DNA of 7,970 nt from Hyphomicrobiales bacterium. GTDB taxonomy: Bacteria; Pseudomonadota; Alphaproteobacteria; Rhizobiales; SZUA-8. The DNA is taken from the NCBI GenBank assembly GCA_003232175.1, contig QILX01000107.1, forward strand, positions 1 through 7,970, in the 5' to 3' direction. The translations under genes and the position numbers were made by a program. The notes beneath the pieces were generated by a model. That model was given only the letters and a program-made list of their open reading frames with translations, searched no databases and was not told the origin of the DNA. Of this stretch, positions 1 to 6,523 are shown piece after piece (the first letter of the stretch is position 1; each line of letters begins with the position of its first letter).

Positions 1-3000
1 TCAGGGTTTGATTTCCTGCCGATCTATATCGGTCCGATCCTGCTGATGGTGTTCGGCTGGCCGGCGATCCGCCGCATTGCCCAAATCGCCAAATCACTCA
101 ACATCACCTCGATCGCCGATTTCCTTAGCGCCCGCTATGGCAAAAGCCAGCGCCTTGCGGCGGTGGTGACCGTCATCGCCGTGATCGGCATCATCCCTTA
201 TATCGCCTTGCAGCTGAAGGCAGTTTCTGAATCGGTCACGGTGCTGATCGGACCGGCTGCGGCGGAAACCCTGCCCATTGGCGATATCGCCTTTGTCGTC
301 GCCATGGCCATGGCTGTCTTCACCGTACTGTTCGGCACCAGACATATCGACACGACCGAACATCAAGAAGGGCTGATGCTGGCGATTGCGGCGGAATCCG
401 TTGTCAAGCTCGTGGCGTTTTTGACCGTGGGCGGTTTCATAACCTTCTCCATGCTCGGTGGCTGGGAAGGGCTGTCCAAGGTGTTGGCGGAAAACACCGA
501 AGTGACGGCGCTTTTCACCCGCACCCCCAATGCGCCGCTCTGGCTAACCCAGATCCTGCTCGCCACCAGCGCCGTCATCCTGCTGCCGCGCCAGTTTCAT
601 GTCGCGGTGGTGGAAAATGTCAACGAACGCGACATCCGGCGTGCTGCGTGGATGTTTCCGCTTTATCTCGTCGCCATCAACATATTCGTCGTGCCGATTG
701 CCATTGCCGGCATGACCCTGCTGCCGGAAGGCAGCAACGTCAACGCCGATATGTTCATGATCGCCGTGCCTTTGTCTGCCGGTCAGCCGCTGCTGGCGAT
801 GCTGGCGTTTATCGGTGGACTGTCGGCCGCCACTGCCATGGTCATCGTTGCCACGGTGGCCCTGTCCATCATGATCTGCAACGATCTTGCCGTGCCGATG
901 ATGCTGCGGCGCCAGCTTGGCATGACCGAGCGCGCCGATATGGGGCGGCTGCTGCTTTATATCAGGCGCGTGGCGATTTTCGGGGTTCTTTTGCTTTCTT
1001 ATGCCTATTTCCAGGCCATTTCCTCCGGTTTTGCCCTGGCCTCGATCGGTCTTTTATCCTTCGCCGCCATCGCCCAGTTCGCGCCGGCTTTTTTTGGCGG
1101 TATGGTGTGGCGCCGGGCGACCGAGCGTGGGGCAATGGCGGGAATTCTCGCTGGTTTTTTTGTCTGGACCTACACGCTGCTGCTGCCTTCCTTCGACGCC
1201 ACCGGTCTGCTTCCGGCGGGGCTTTTGGCGGAGGGTCCGATGGGGATTTCATTCTTACGGCCGCAGGCGCTGTTCGGCATCGATGCCTCGTCATTGACCC
1301 ATGGCGTCGGCTGGAGCTTATTTGTCAACATCGCCGCTTTTGGATTGGTGTCCATCTTCACCCGTCAGAGTGCGGTTGAGCGCATGCAGGCCAGTTTGTT
1401 TACCCGTGACGGCCTGCCACTCACCGGTGCTGGATTCTGGCAGTCGCGTGCCTCGGCCGGTGTCACCGTTGGTGAGTTGGCCCAGACCGCCGCCCGATAC
1501 CTTGGTCATGAGCGCGCCCGGCGTTCCTTCGCTGAATTTGAATCCGCCGGCCATGGTTCGGTGGCCCCGGGCGACGAAGCCGAACTTCCCCTGGTGCGCT
1601 ATACCGAACGCTTGCTCGCAAGCGCCGTTGGCACGGCGTCGGCCCGTCTGGTCATGGCGCTGCTGCTCGAACGCCAGGATCTGGCAGCCCGAGGTGCCCT
1701 CAAATTGCTCGACGATGCATCCGAAGCCATCCAGTATAATCGCGACCTGTTGCAATCGGCCATCAACCATGTCGATCAGGGTATTGGCGTTTTTGACGAC
1801 CAGATGCGCCTGGTGTGCTGGAACCAGCAATTCCGCAATATGCTGGGGACCCCGGCGGCGCTGGGCCGGGTCGGCGTGCCTTTGCGTGATCTATTGCATC
1901 ATATGGCAATTTCCGGGTTGCTTGGTCCGGGCAATGAAGATGATCTGGTCGCCGACCGCATCAACCGCCTGGTCGTCACCATGGAAACCTATACCGAGCG
2001 TCTGTCACCGTCGGGGCGGGTTTTGGAGGTGTCCTCAAGGCCGATGGCTGGCGGCGGGATCGTTGTCACCTACAATGACATAACCGACAAAGTGGTGGCC
2101 GCCGAGGCCCTCGCCAGCGCCAACGAAACGCTTGAGCGCCGGGTGCGCGAACGTACCGCAGAATTGACTGAACTCAACAAGCAGTTGACACGTGCCAAAG
2201 CGACGGCGGATGAAGTCAATGTCGGCAAGACCCGGTTTCTCGCCGCTGCCAGCCACGACATCCTGCAACCGCTCAACGCGGCGCGGCTATACACGACCAG
2301 CCTGGTCGAGCGCCGCACCGGCACCGAAGTCAAGCGTCTTGCCGGCAACATCGATGCTTCGTTGCTGGCGGTTGAGGAAATTCTCGGCGCGCTGCTTGAT
2401 ATCTCGCGACTGGATGCCGGTGCCGCCAAACCTGAAATCACCGCGGTCGGGTTGGGTGAGCTGTTCTCCCAGCTTAGGCTCGAATTTGAACCCCTGGCCC
2501 AGGCCGAGGGTCTGCGGCTTGCGGTGGTGAATACCAATGCAGTGATAAAATCCGACCGGCGGCTGCTGCGCCGGGTGTTGCAGAATCTGTTGTCCAATGC
2601 CATCAAATATACCGATCAGGGGGGGGTCCTGCTCGGCTGTCGCCGCGAGGGCGACAATTTACGTATCGAGGTTCACGATACCGGATCGGGTATTCCCCAG
2701 GACCAGCAGAAATCCATTTTTCAGGAATTCCATCGTCTTGAAGGCAAAACCGCAAGGGTCCGCGGTCTGGGCCTGGGTCTGTCCATTGTCGAGCGCATTG
2801 TTGGCATTTTGAATATGTCGATTAACATCAGTTCGGTCATGGGTGTCGGGTCGGCGTTTACGCTGATCGCAGAGCGGGCCACCGATATACCGGCGCAGGT
2901 GCTGGAGCCATCGGTGCCGCGCGGTCAGGCCGGGCGTTTGAGCGGTCTTCTGGTTCTGGCCATCGACAACGAACCCCAAATCCTCGATGGAATGCAAACA

Positions 3001-3324
3001 CTGCTGACCCGGTGGGGCTGTGAGGTCGCCATCGCCCACGGGCGTGCCGACATCGACAATATCGTCGGCGCCCTGCCCCGGCTTCCCGATATTGTCCTTG
3101 CCGACTATCACCTGGATGCCGGCACCGGCATTGAAATCATCCAATATCTGCGCCAGACCCTGGACCCTGATATTCCCGCGGCCCTTCTCACCGCCGACCG
3201 GTCCCATCAGCTCAAACAGCTGGCGGAAAAAAACGGACTGCAAATCCTCAACAAGCCGATCAAACCGGCGGCGCTACGCGCCCTTATCGCCCAGATCGGC
3301 ACGCGGCGCGTTGCGGCGGAGTAG
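1..3324 (+). CDS. crbS: Hybrid sensor histidine kinase with SLC5/SSS transporter-like domain (CrbS/MxtR-like), 5' partial
   Basis: The reading frame is open from base 1, so the true start lies upstream; residue numbers here count from the internal Met at 46. Visible order: about 11 membrane segments of an SSS (SLC5) domain to about residue 440; a STAC linker (about 470-545); a PAS domain (about 570-682, core HVDQGIGVFD); a short coiled coil (ETLERRVRERTAEL); HisKA with H-box ASHDILQPLNAARL and phospho-His 737; HATPase with N-box Asn851, G1 DTGSGIP at 878 and G2 GLGLGLSIV near 907; and a receiver (about 967-1082) with acidic DNE at 974-976, phospho-acceptor Asp1020 and the conserved Lys in LNKPIKP. 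All catalytic residues seem present. Known relatives (CrbS, MxtR) use the transporter-like domain for sensing and, with a LuxR-type partner, control acetyl-CoA synthetase and carboxylate use. The adjacent regulator gene is the likely partner. Ligand, and whether the domain also transports, are not shown by sequence. About two N-terminal membrane segments are probably missing. Confidence 0.93.
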   Translation, partial: SGFDFLPIYIGPILLMVFGWPAIRRIAQIAKSLNITSIADFLSARYGKSQRLAAVVTVIAVIGIIPYIALQLKAVSESVTVLIGPAAAETLPIGDIAFVVAMAMAVFTVLFGTRHIDTTEHQEGLMLAIAAESVVKLVAFLTVGGFITFSMLGGWEGLSKVLAENTEVTALFTRTPNAPLWLTQILLATSAVILLPRQFHVAVVENVNERDIRRAAWMFPLYLVAINIFVVPIAIAGMTLLPEGSNVNADMFMIAVPLSAGQPLLAMLAFIGGLSAATAMVIVATVALSIMICNDLAVPMMLRRQLGMTERADMGRLLLYIRRVAIFGVLLLSYAYFQAISSGFALASIGLLSFAAIAQFAPAFFGGMVWRRATERGAMAGILAGFFVWTYTLLLPSFDATGLLPAGLLAEGPMGISFLRPQALFGIDASSLTHGVGWSLFVNIAAFGLVSIFTRQSAVERMQASLFTRDGLPLTGAGFWQSRASAGVTVGELAQTAARYLGHERARRSFAEFESAGHGSVAPGDEAELPLVRYTERLLASAVGTASARLVMALLLERQDLAARGALKLLDDASEAIQYNRDLLQSAINHVDQGIGVFDDQMRLVCWNQQFRNMLGTPAALGRVGVPLRDLLHHMAISGLLGPGNEDDLVADRINRLVVTMETYTERLSPSGRVLEVSSRPMAGGGIVVTYNDITDKVVAAEALASANETLERRVRERTAELTELNKQLTRAKATADEVNVGKTRFLAAASHDILQPLNAARLYTTSLVERRTGTEVKRLAGNIDASLLAVEEILGALLDISRLDAGAAKPEITAVGLGELFSQLRLEFEPLAQAEGLRLAVVNTNAVIKSDRRLLRRVLQNLLSNAIKYTDQGGVLLGCRREGDNLRIEVHDTGSGIPQDQQKSIFQEFHRLEGKTARVRGLGLGLSIVERIVGILNMSINISSVMGVGSAFTLIAERATDIPAQVLEPSVPRGQAGRLSGLLVLAIDNEPQILDGMQTLLTRWGCEVAIAHGRADIDNIVGALPRLPDIVLADYHLDAGTGIEIIQYLRQTLDPDIPAALLTADRSHQLKQLAEKNGLQILNKPIKPAALRALIAQIGTRRVAAE

Positions 3325-3346
3325 TTGAAAAATACTCGGAACCCTA

Positions 3347-4012
3347 TTACCGGGGCGGTTCGTTCGGCCAGGCGCCGGCATCGATGCCGGTGGCGGCTAT
3401 AACCGCCTGGGTTCGGCTATCCACACCGAGTTTTTGTAATATTGCCGAAACATGGGCCTTCACCGTTGCCTCCGATACCTCAAGCTCATAGGCGATCTGC
3501 TTGTTCAGCAATCCCCGGTTGAGCATCATCAGCACCCGCACCTGTTGGGGTGTCAGGGTCGATAATCTGGCGGCCATGTGTGCGGCCTCACCATCGTCGG
3601 CATGTTCAAGATCAAGGTCAGGCGGCGTCCAAACCGCGCCGTCCAGGACCGCCCTGATGGCGGCACGCATCTGTTCAGCGCCGACGGATTTGGGAATATA
3701 ACCTGAGGCGCCAAAATCCAACGACCTTCGAATGATGGCGGCTTCCTCGGTGGCGGAAACCACCACCACCGGGACACCGGGAAACTGCGCTCTCAAATAC
3801 AGCAACCCCGAAAAACCCTGCACTCCCGGCATCGACAAATCGAGCAAGACCAGATCGGTGTCGTTTTGGGCCAGCACGGCGGCGACCGTTTCTTCAAAGG
3901 TTGCCGCCTCGATAATATCGAGCTTCTTGGCAATTTTTTCGGTGGCCTGAATGAGCGCGCCCCGAAAAAGCGGATGGTCGTCTGCGATAACAAATCTGTA
4001 ATGATCAGCCAT
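3347..4012 (-). CDS. crbR: LuxR/NarL-family response regulator (CrbR/ErdR-like)
   Basis: A 221-residue two-domain response regulator, probably a cytoplasmic DNA-binding transcription factor. The N-terminal receiver has the acidic pair Asp11-Asp12 (VIADDHPLFR), phospho-acceptor Asp58 (LVLLDLSMPG), switch Ser86 (VVVVSATEE) and Lys108 (GYIPKS). The C-terminal LuxR-type helix-turn-helix (about 150-205) contains NKQIAYELEVSEATVKAHVS followed by AILQKLGVDSRTQAV, closely resembling what I recall of CrbR/ErdR, the partners of SLC5-type kinases. I chose the ATG at 4012: it begins right at the receiver and has GGGGAAGAG a few bases upstream. An in-frame ATG at 4054 would add 14 non-homologous residues and lacks a ribosome binding site. 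It lies tail to tail with the kinase gene, 22 bp apart, and divergent from the symporter operon. Control of that operon is inferred from position and from relatives. Confidence 0.93.
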   Translation of the reverse strand: MADHYRFVIADDHPLFRGALIQATEKIAKKLDIIEAATFEETVAAVLAQNDTDLVLLDLSMPGVQGFSGLLYLRAQFPGVPVVVVSATEEAAIIRRSLDFGASGYIPKSVGAEQMRAAIRAVLDGAVWTPPDLDLEHADDGEAAHMAARLSTLTPQQVRVLMMLNRGLLNKQIAYELEVSEATVKAHVSAILQKLGVDSRTQAVIAATGIDAGAWPNEPPR

Positions 4013-4037
4013 ATCTCTTCCCCGCTCCGAAGGGATT

Positions 4038-4088
4038 TTACCGGATCGGCTCATTTTCGCAATGTTCGTCGTTGAATATGCTCGGCAT
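4038..4088 (-). CDS. Candidate 16-residue leader peptide upstream of the response regulator
   Basis: A short ORF, MPSIFNDEHCENEPIR then TAA, starts with ATG preceded at 6-base spacing by a perfect AGGAGG (4095-4100). This is the strongest ribosome binding site in this intergenic region and much better than that of the regulator gene, whose ATG lies 25 bases after this stop. The two are in different frames. It could be a leader peptide, a translational coupling device, or a tiny protein of its own. I do not recognise the peptide. Support is the Shine-Dalgarno sequence and position only; chance is possible at this length. Confidence 0.45.
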   Translation of the reverse strand: MPSIFNDEHCENEPIR

Positions 4089-4212
4089 GTTCTTCCTCCT
4101 CACACCACGAAACTGAAACAATCCTGTCAAACCGGCACCACAACAGTGATTGTCCTCAGGCCTTAAGGGCACTCGCCAAGATAACCGATCTTGACGGCAA
4201 AGCGGAAGTTGC

Positions 4213-4228
4213 GTTGACAACGGTTGAC
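4213..4228 (+). repeat. Tandem GTTGAC direct repeat, 10-bp period
   Basis: GTTGAC occurs at 4213-4218 and again at 4223-4228, so the two copies are spaced about one helical turn and face the same side of the DNA. A further TTGAC lies at 4191-4195. The second copy overlaps the -35 of the candidate promoter. The spacing suits a dimeric or cooperative regulator site, but TTGAC also resembles a -35 element, so two overlapping promoters are an equal alternative. No factor is assigned. Confidence 0.35.
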
Positions 4229-4253
4229 CGCGAGGCTTTCGGTTTTCGATAAC
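4224..4253 (+). promoter_or_regulatory. Candidate sigma70-type promoter of the symporter operon
   Basis: TTGACC (4224-4229, five of six consensus) is followed after 18 bases by GATAAC (4248-4253, four of six). Transcription would start near 4260 and leave an untranslated leader of about 85 bases before the small subunit gene. The TTGACA at 4214 is a perfect -35 but has no good -10 at normal spacing. This is matched by eye; the true start site could be elsewhere. Confidence 0.35.
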
Positions 4254-4334
4254 TCGCGTTAGGGATAGGAATTCAAACGATGGTGTGGGTGCGATTCGGG
4301 TGCTCGCGCCAAATGTAGACCCCGGCCGGAAAAT

Positions 4335-4338
4335 GAGG
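4335..4338 (+). promoter_or_regulatory. Ribosome binding site of the symporter small subunit
   Basis: GAGG is followed by five bases and the ATG at 4344. It supports that start for the 84-residue small subunit. Confidence 0.6.
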
Positions 4339-4343
4339 CGGAA

Positions 4344-4598
4344 ATGAGCAGGCAAAAACCAGTGGGCCACTGGCGCAGAACCAGGCTGTTGGCGATTGCC
4401 GTCATGATTGTCTGGATGGCAGTGGTCCTCGTCATGTCGTCTTTGACCCTGGCAACCGACTGGGCCCAATATGGCGGGGCTGGTGGGTATATTTTTGTCG
4501 CTGAAGGTGTGTTGATCCTGATTTTGGCGCTGGTGTTTTGGTTTGTCCATCGACAACGGAACATCGATAGAGAATTTGCCATGGCGGAAGAGGACTGA
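4344..4598 (+). CDS. Sodium:solute symporter small subunit (DUF4212 family)
   Basis: An 84-residue inner-membrane protein with two predicted membrane segments: about residues 16-35 (LAIAVMIVWMAVVLVMSS) and 49-67 (IFVAEGVLILILALVFWFV). It shows the DUF4212/TIGR03647 pattern as I know it: an N-terminal W-R motif (HWRRTRLL), I-V-W in the first helix, a Y-x-F-V-A-E-G turn into the second, and a C-terminal R-x-x-D-R-E-F tail (RNIDREFAMAEE). Family proteins of about 80-90 residues are encoded just before a large SSS permease and are regarded as its small subunit. That is the case here: the permease ATG follows this stop after eight bases, so the two are almost certainly co-transcribed. What the subunit does (assembly, stability or regulation) is not evident from sequence. 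Confidence 0.85.
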   Translation: MSRQKPVGHWRRTRLLAIAVMIVWMAVVLVMSSLTLATDWAQYGGAGGYIFVAEGVLILILALVFWFVHRQRNIDREFAMAEED

Positions 4599-4606
4599 AC
4601 GCACCG

Positions 4607-6451
4607 ATGGCCCTGCAACCCCTTGGCCGGAACGATGACCTAAAGTCGACCACCCGCGCCTTCTGGCTGCTGCTGGGCTGTGTTGCCGCTTTTATTGCGG
4701 TCATGTTGATCTTTGAGTTTGTCGGCGTGCCAAACACGACCATTGCCTTGCTTTTCGCCATGGTTGCCATAGTGCTCTGCGCAACGATCGGCGTCGCTTC
4801 GCGGACCCTTCAGATTGTCGAATTTTTTGTGGCGGGCCGGCGTATACCAGCGGTGTTTAACGGCATGGCCGCCGCTGCCAACTGGGTGAGTTCGGCGGTA
4901 CTTCTGGGGCTCACCGGGTCGTTGGTTTTCATGGGATTTGACGCCCTGGCGCTTGTGCTTGGCTTTACCGGGGGCTTTGTGCTCATCGCTGTCCTGTTCG
5001 CCCCATTTTTACGTAAATACGGTGCCTTCACTGTTCCGGATTTTCTTGCCGCCCGGTTCGGCGGAGCCGGGGTGCGGCTTTGCGGCGTTGTTGTGCTGAT
5101 GGCCAGCGGCGCGGCGCTGATGGTGGCGGAGTTTCATGCCGGTGGGCTGATAATCTCCCGCATTTTGGGGGTCCAATTCCAAACCGGTGTGATCGCGACC
5201 CTCGTAATCGTGGTGTCGTGCATCGTCTGGGGCGGCATCAGGGGGGCGACCTGGACGCAAAGTGCGCAGTTCGTTGTCATGGGGGTGGCGATCATTTTGC
5301 CGGTGACGTATTTTGGCTGGAAAATCACCGGCAATCCTTTTGCCCCGGCGGCACTTGGCGGACTTCTCGACCAGATCGGCGTGCTGGAAAGTCGGTTCAG
5401 CGTTGGATCATTTCAGGCCGTGGCGCCCCCTGGCGAACTCAAGCAGATTGCCGGTCCTCATATCGGGTCTTTTTCCGGTACCAGCGCCCTGGAATTTGCC
5501 GCGATCACGGTCTGCCTCATGCTCGGCACTGCCTCCATGCCCCATGTCCTGAGCCGTTATTTCACCGCGACAAGCGTCGGCGATGCCCGCCGCGCTGCGG
5601 GATGGTCATTATTGTTTGTCGTGGTGATTTTTTCATTCCTGCCGGTCGCTGCCGCGCTGGCAAAATTTGGGATCCTGTCAAATGTCATCGGCCAGCCCCT
5701 GTCCAGCCTGCCCGGCTGGGTTGCGGACTGGGCCGAACAGGGGCTGGTTCGTATTCGTGATGTCGATGGCAATGGGCGTGTCGGCATATCGGAGTTCTTC
5801 ATGGCCCCCGATGCAGTATTGCTGGCCCTACCGCAGATCGGCGGGCTTCCCTTTGTGATGACGGCGATTGTCGCGGTCGGCATTCTGGCGGCGGCGATTT
5901 CGACCGCCAGCGGCCTGGTTCTCGCTATTGCCAACGGCTTCAGCCATGATCTGTACTACCGGCTGGTTCAGTCATCGGCCTCAACCGCCAAGCGCCTGGT
6001 TCTCGCCCGTCTGGCGCTGATCGGGGTTGCGACCGGCGCGGCCTGGCTGGCGATCAATCGTCCCATGGACATTCTGCCCCTTATCGCCTGGTCCCTGTCC
6101 CTGGCGGCGGCGGGAAATTTTGCCCCGCTGGTCCTGGCGATATGGTGGAAACGCTGCACCAAATGGGGGGCCATGGCCGGAATGATCTCCGGATTTAGTC
6201 TGACGCTGGCCTATCTGTACGGCATCCGATTTCTTGACTGGGAACCGGTTTTGGGGCTGGGCGAACTCAGCGCCGGGCTCATTGGTGTCGCCGTCGGGTT
6301 CGTGGCGGCAATTGCTGTCAGCATTATTACCCCGGCACCGGGCCGTGAAGTTTACGAATTTGTTGACGATATTCGCGTGCCGAGCGGTCAGAGTTTCATG
6401 GAGCGCGAACGGGCCGCCGAACGCATCCGCGAGGCTGGCGCGGCAAGGTAG
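4607..6451 (+). CDS. Sodium:solute symporter large subunit (SSS family, VC_2705/ActP-like)
   Basis: A 614-residue inner-membrane permease with about 13-14 predicted membrane helices. SSS hallmarks include the early helix GMAAAANWVSSAVLLGLTGS, the FTVPDFLAARFG segment, GTASMPHVLSRYFT near residues 308-321 (typical of acetate-permease-like members), and a C-terminal tail with FVDDIRVPSG. Pairing with a DUF4212 subunit places it in the TIGR03648 (VC_2705) group, thought to take up acetate or related monocarboxylates with Na+; substrate is inferred. Residues 385-396 form an EF-hand-type loop, D-V-D-G-N-G-R-V-G-I-S-E, in the extramembrane segment before the helix starting near 405. The ATG follows the small-subunit stop by eight bases. 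Its only SD-like element (GGAAGAGG, about 14 bases upstream) is weakly placed, suggesting translational coupling. The gene ends near the convergent coiled-coil gene. Confidence 0.9.
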   Translation: MALQPLGRNDDLKSTTRAFWLLLGCVAAFIAVMLIFEFVGVPNTTIALLFAMVAIVLCATIGVASRTLQIVEFFVAGRRIPAVFNGMAAAANWVSSAVLLGLTGSLVFMGFDALALVLGFTGGFVLIAVLFAPFLRKYGAFTVPDFLAARFGGAGVRLCGVVVLMASGAALMVAEFHAGGLIISRILGVQFQTGVIATLVIVVSCIVWGGIRGATWTQSAQFVVMGVAIILPVTYFGWKITGNPFAPAALGGLLDQIGVLESRFSVGSFQAVAPPGELKQIAGPHIGSFSGTSALEFAAITVCLMLGTASMPHVLSRYFTATSVGDARRAAGWSLLFVVVIFSFLPVAAALAKFGILSNVIGQPLSSLPGWVADWAEQGLVRIRDVDGNGRVGISEFFMAPDAVLLALPQIGGLPFVMTAIVAVGILAAAISTASGLVLAIANGFSHDLYYRLVQSSASTAKRLVLARLALIGVATGAAWLAINRPMDILPLIAWSLSLAAAGNFAPLVLAIWWKRCTKWGAMAGMISGFSLTLAYLYGIRFLDWEPVLGLGELSAGLIGVAVGFVAAIAVSIITPAPGREVYEFVDDIRVPSGQSFMERERAAERIREAGAAR

Positions 6452-6485
6452 GAATTAGCGGTTTACGTTTGCAATCTGCGCCAGC

Positions 6486-6506
6486 CCTGGTTTTCCTCAA
6501 AACAGG
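6486..6506 (+). terminator. Weak hairpin between convergent genes, possible terminator
   Basis: CCTG-G-TTTT (6486-6494) can pair with AAAACAGG (6499-6506), leaving a CCTC loop and one bulged G. It sits in the 72-bp gap between the symporter stop and the stop of the convergent gene, where a bidirectional terminator would be expected. No clear T tract follows on the + strand, so this is a weak candidate. Confidence 0.22.
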
Positions 6507-6523
6507 TCAGGCCGAAAATCCCC

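Larger units (their letters stand above)
4089..4343. promoter_or_regulatory. Divergent intergenic control region between regulator and symporter operon
   Basis: This non-coding stretch separates the leftward leader ORF/response regulator from the rightward symporter genes. It holds the AGGAGG site of the leader ORF at its left end, TTGAC motifs at 4191, 4214 and 4224 on the + strand, a TTGACA on the - strand (4125-4130) without a convincing -10, an 8-bp palindrome CCTTAAGG (4161-4168), and the ribosome binding site of the small subunit at its right end. Long antisense ORFs across it look like G+C-rich shadows. It is the natural place for operators of the neighbouring regulator. Confidence 0.6.

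Noticed and set aside
648..2083. Long + strand ORFs in other frames (648-1379 and 1301-2083) inside the kinase gene
   Set aside because: They lie within a confidently recognised kinase frame and have Cys/Arg/His/Trp-rich composition typical of shadow frames in G+C-rich coding DNA.
2659..3243. 194-residue antisense ORF under the kinase ATPase and receiver domains
   Set aside because: No recognisable motif or ribosome binding site; it is explained by codon bias of the sense gene.
3325..3362. Possible terminator using GAACC (3339-3343) and GGTTC (3357-3361)
   Set aside because: Only five paired bases around 13 unpaired ones, no T tract, and it overlaps the regulator's coding end.
4013..4054. 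Longer start of the response regulator at 4054
   Set aside because: It adds 14 residues outside the receiver fold, lacks a Shine-Dalgarno sequence and overlaps the leader ORF. The ATG at 4012 fits the family better.
4102..4130. Leftward promoter from TTGACA at 4125-4130 on the - strand
   Set aside because: At 17-base spacing the -10 would be TGGTGT, a poor match that abuts the leader ORF's Shine-Dalgarno site, leaving no room for a normal leader.
4161..4168. Palindrome CCTTAAGG as an operator
   Set aside because: An 8-bp palindrome of this kind is expected by chance at this scale, and it does not extend further or recur.
4038..4604. 188-residue antisense ORF covering the intergenic region and the small subunit gene
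   Set aside because: It overlaps the well-supported DUF4212 gene in antisense, has low-complexity His/Pro/Arg-rich composition and no domain. Only its last 16 codons, from the ATG at 4088, have a ribosome binding site and are kept as a leader candidate.
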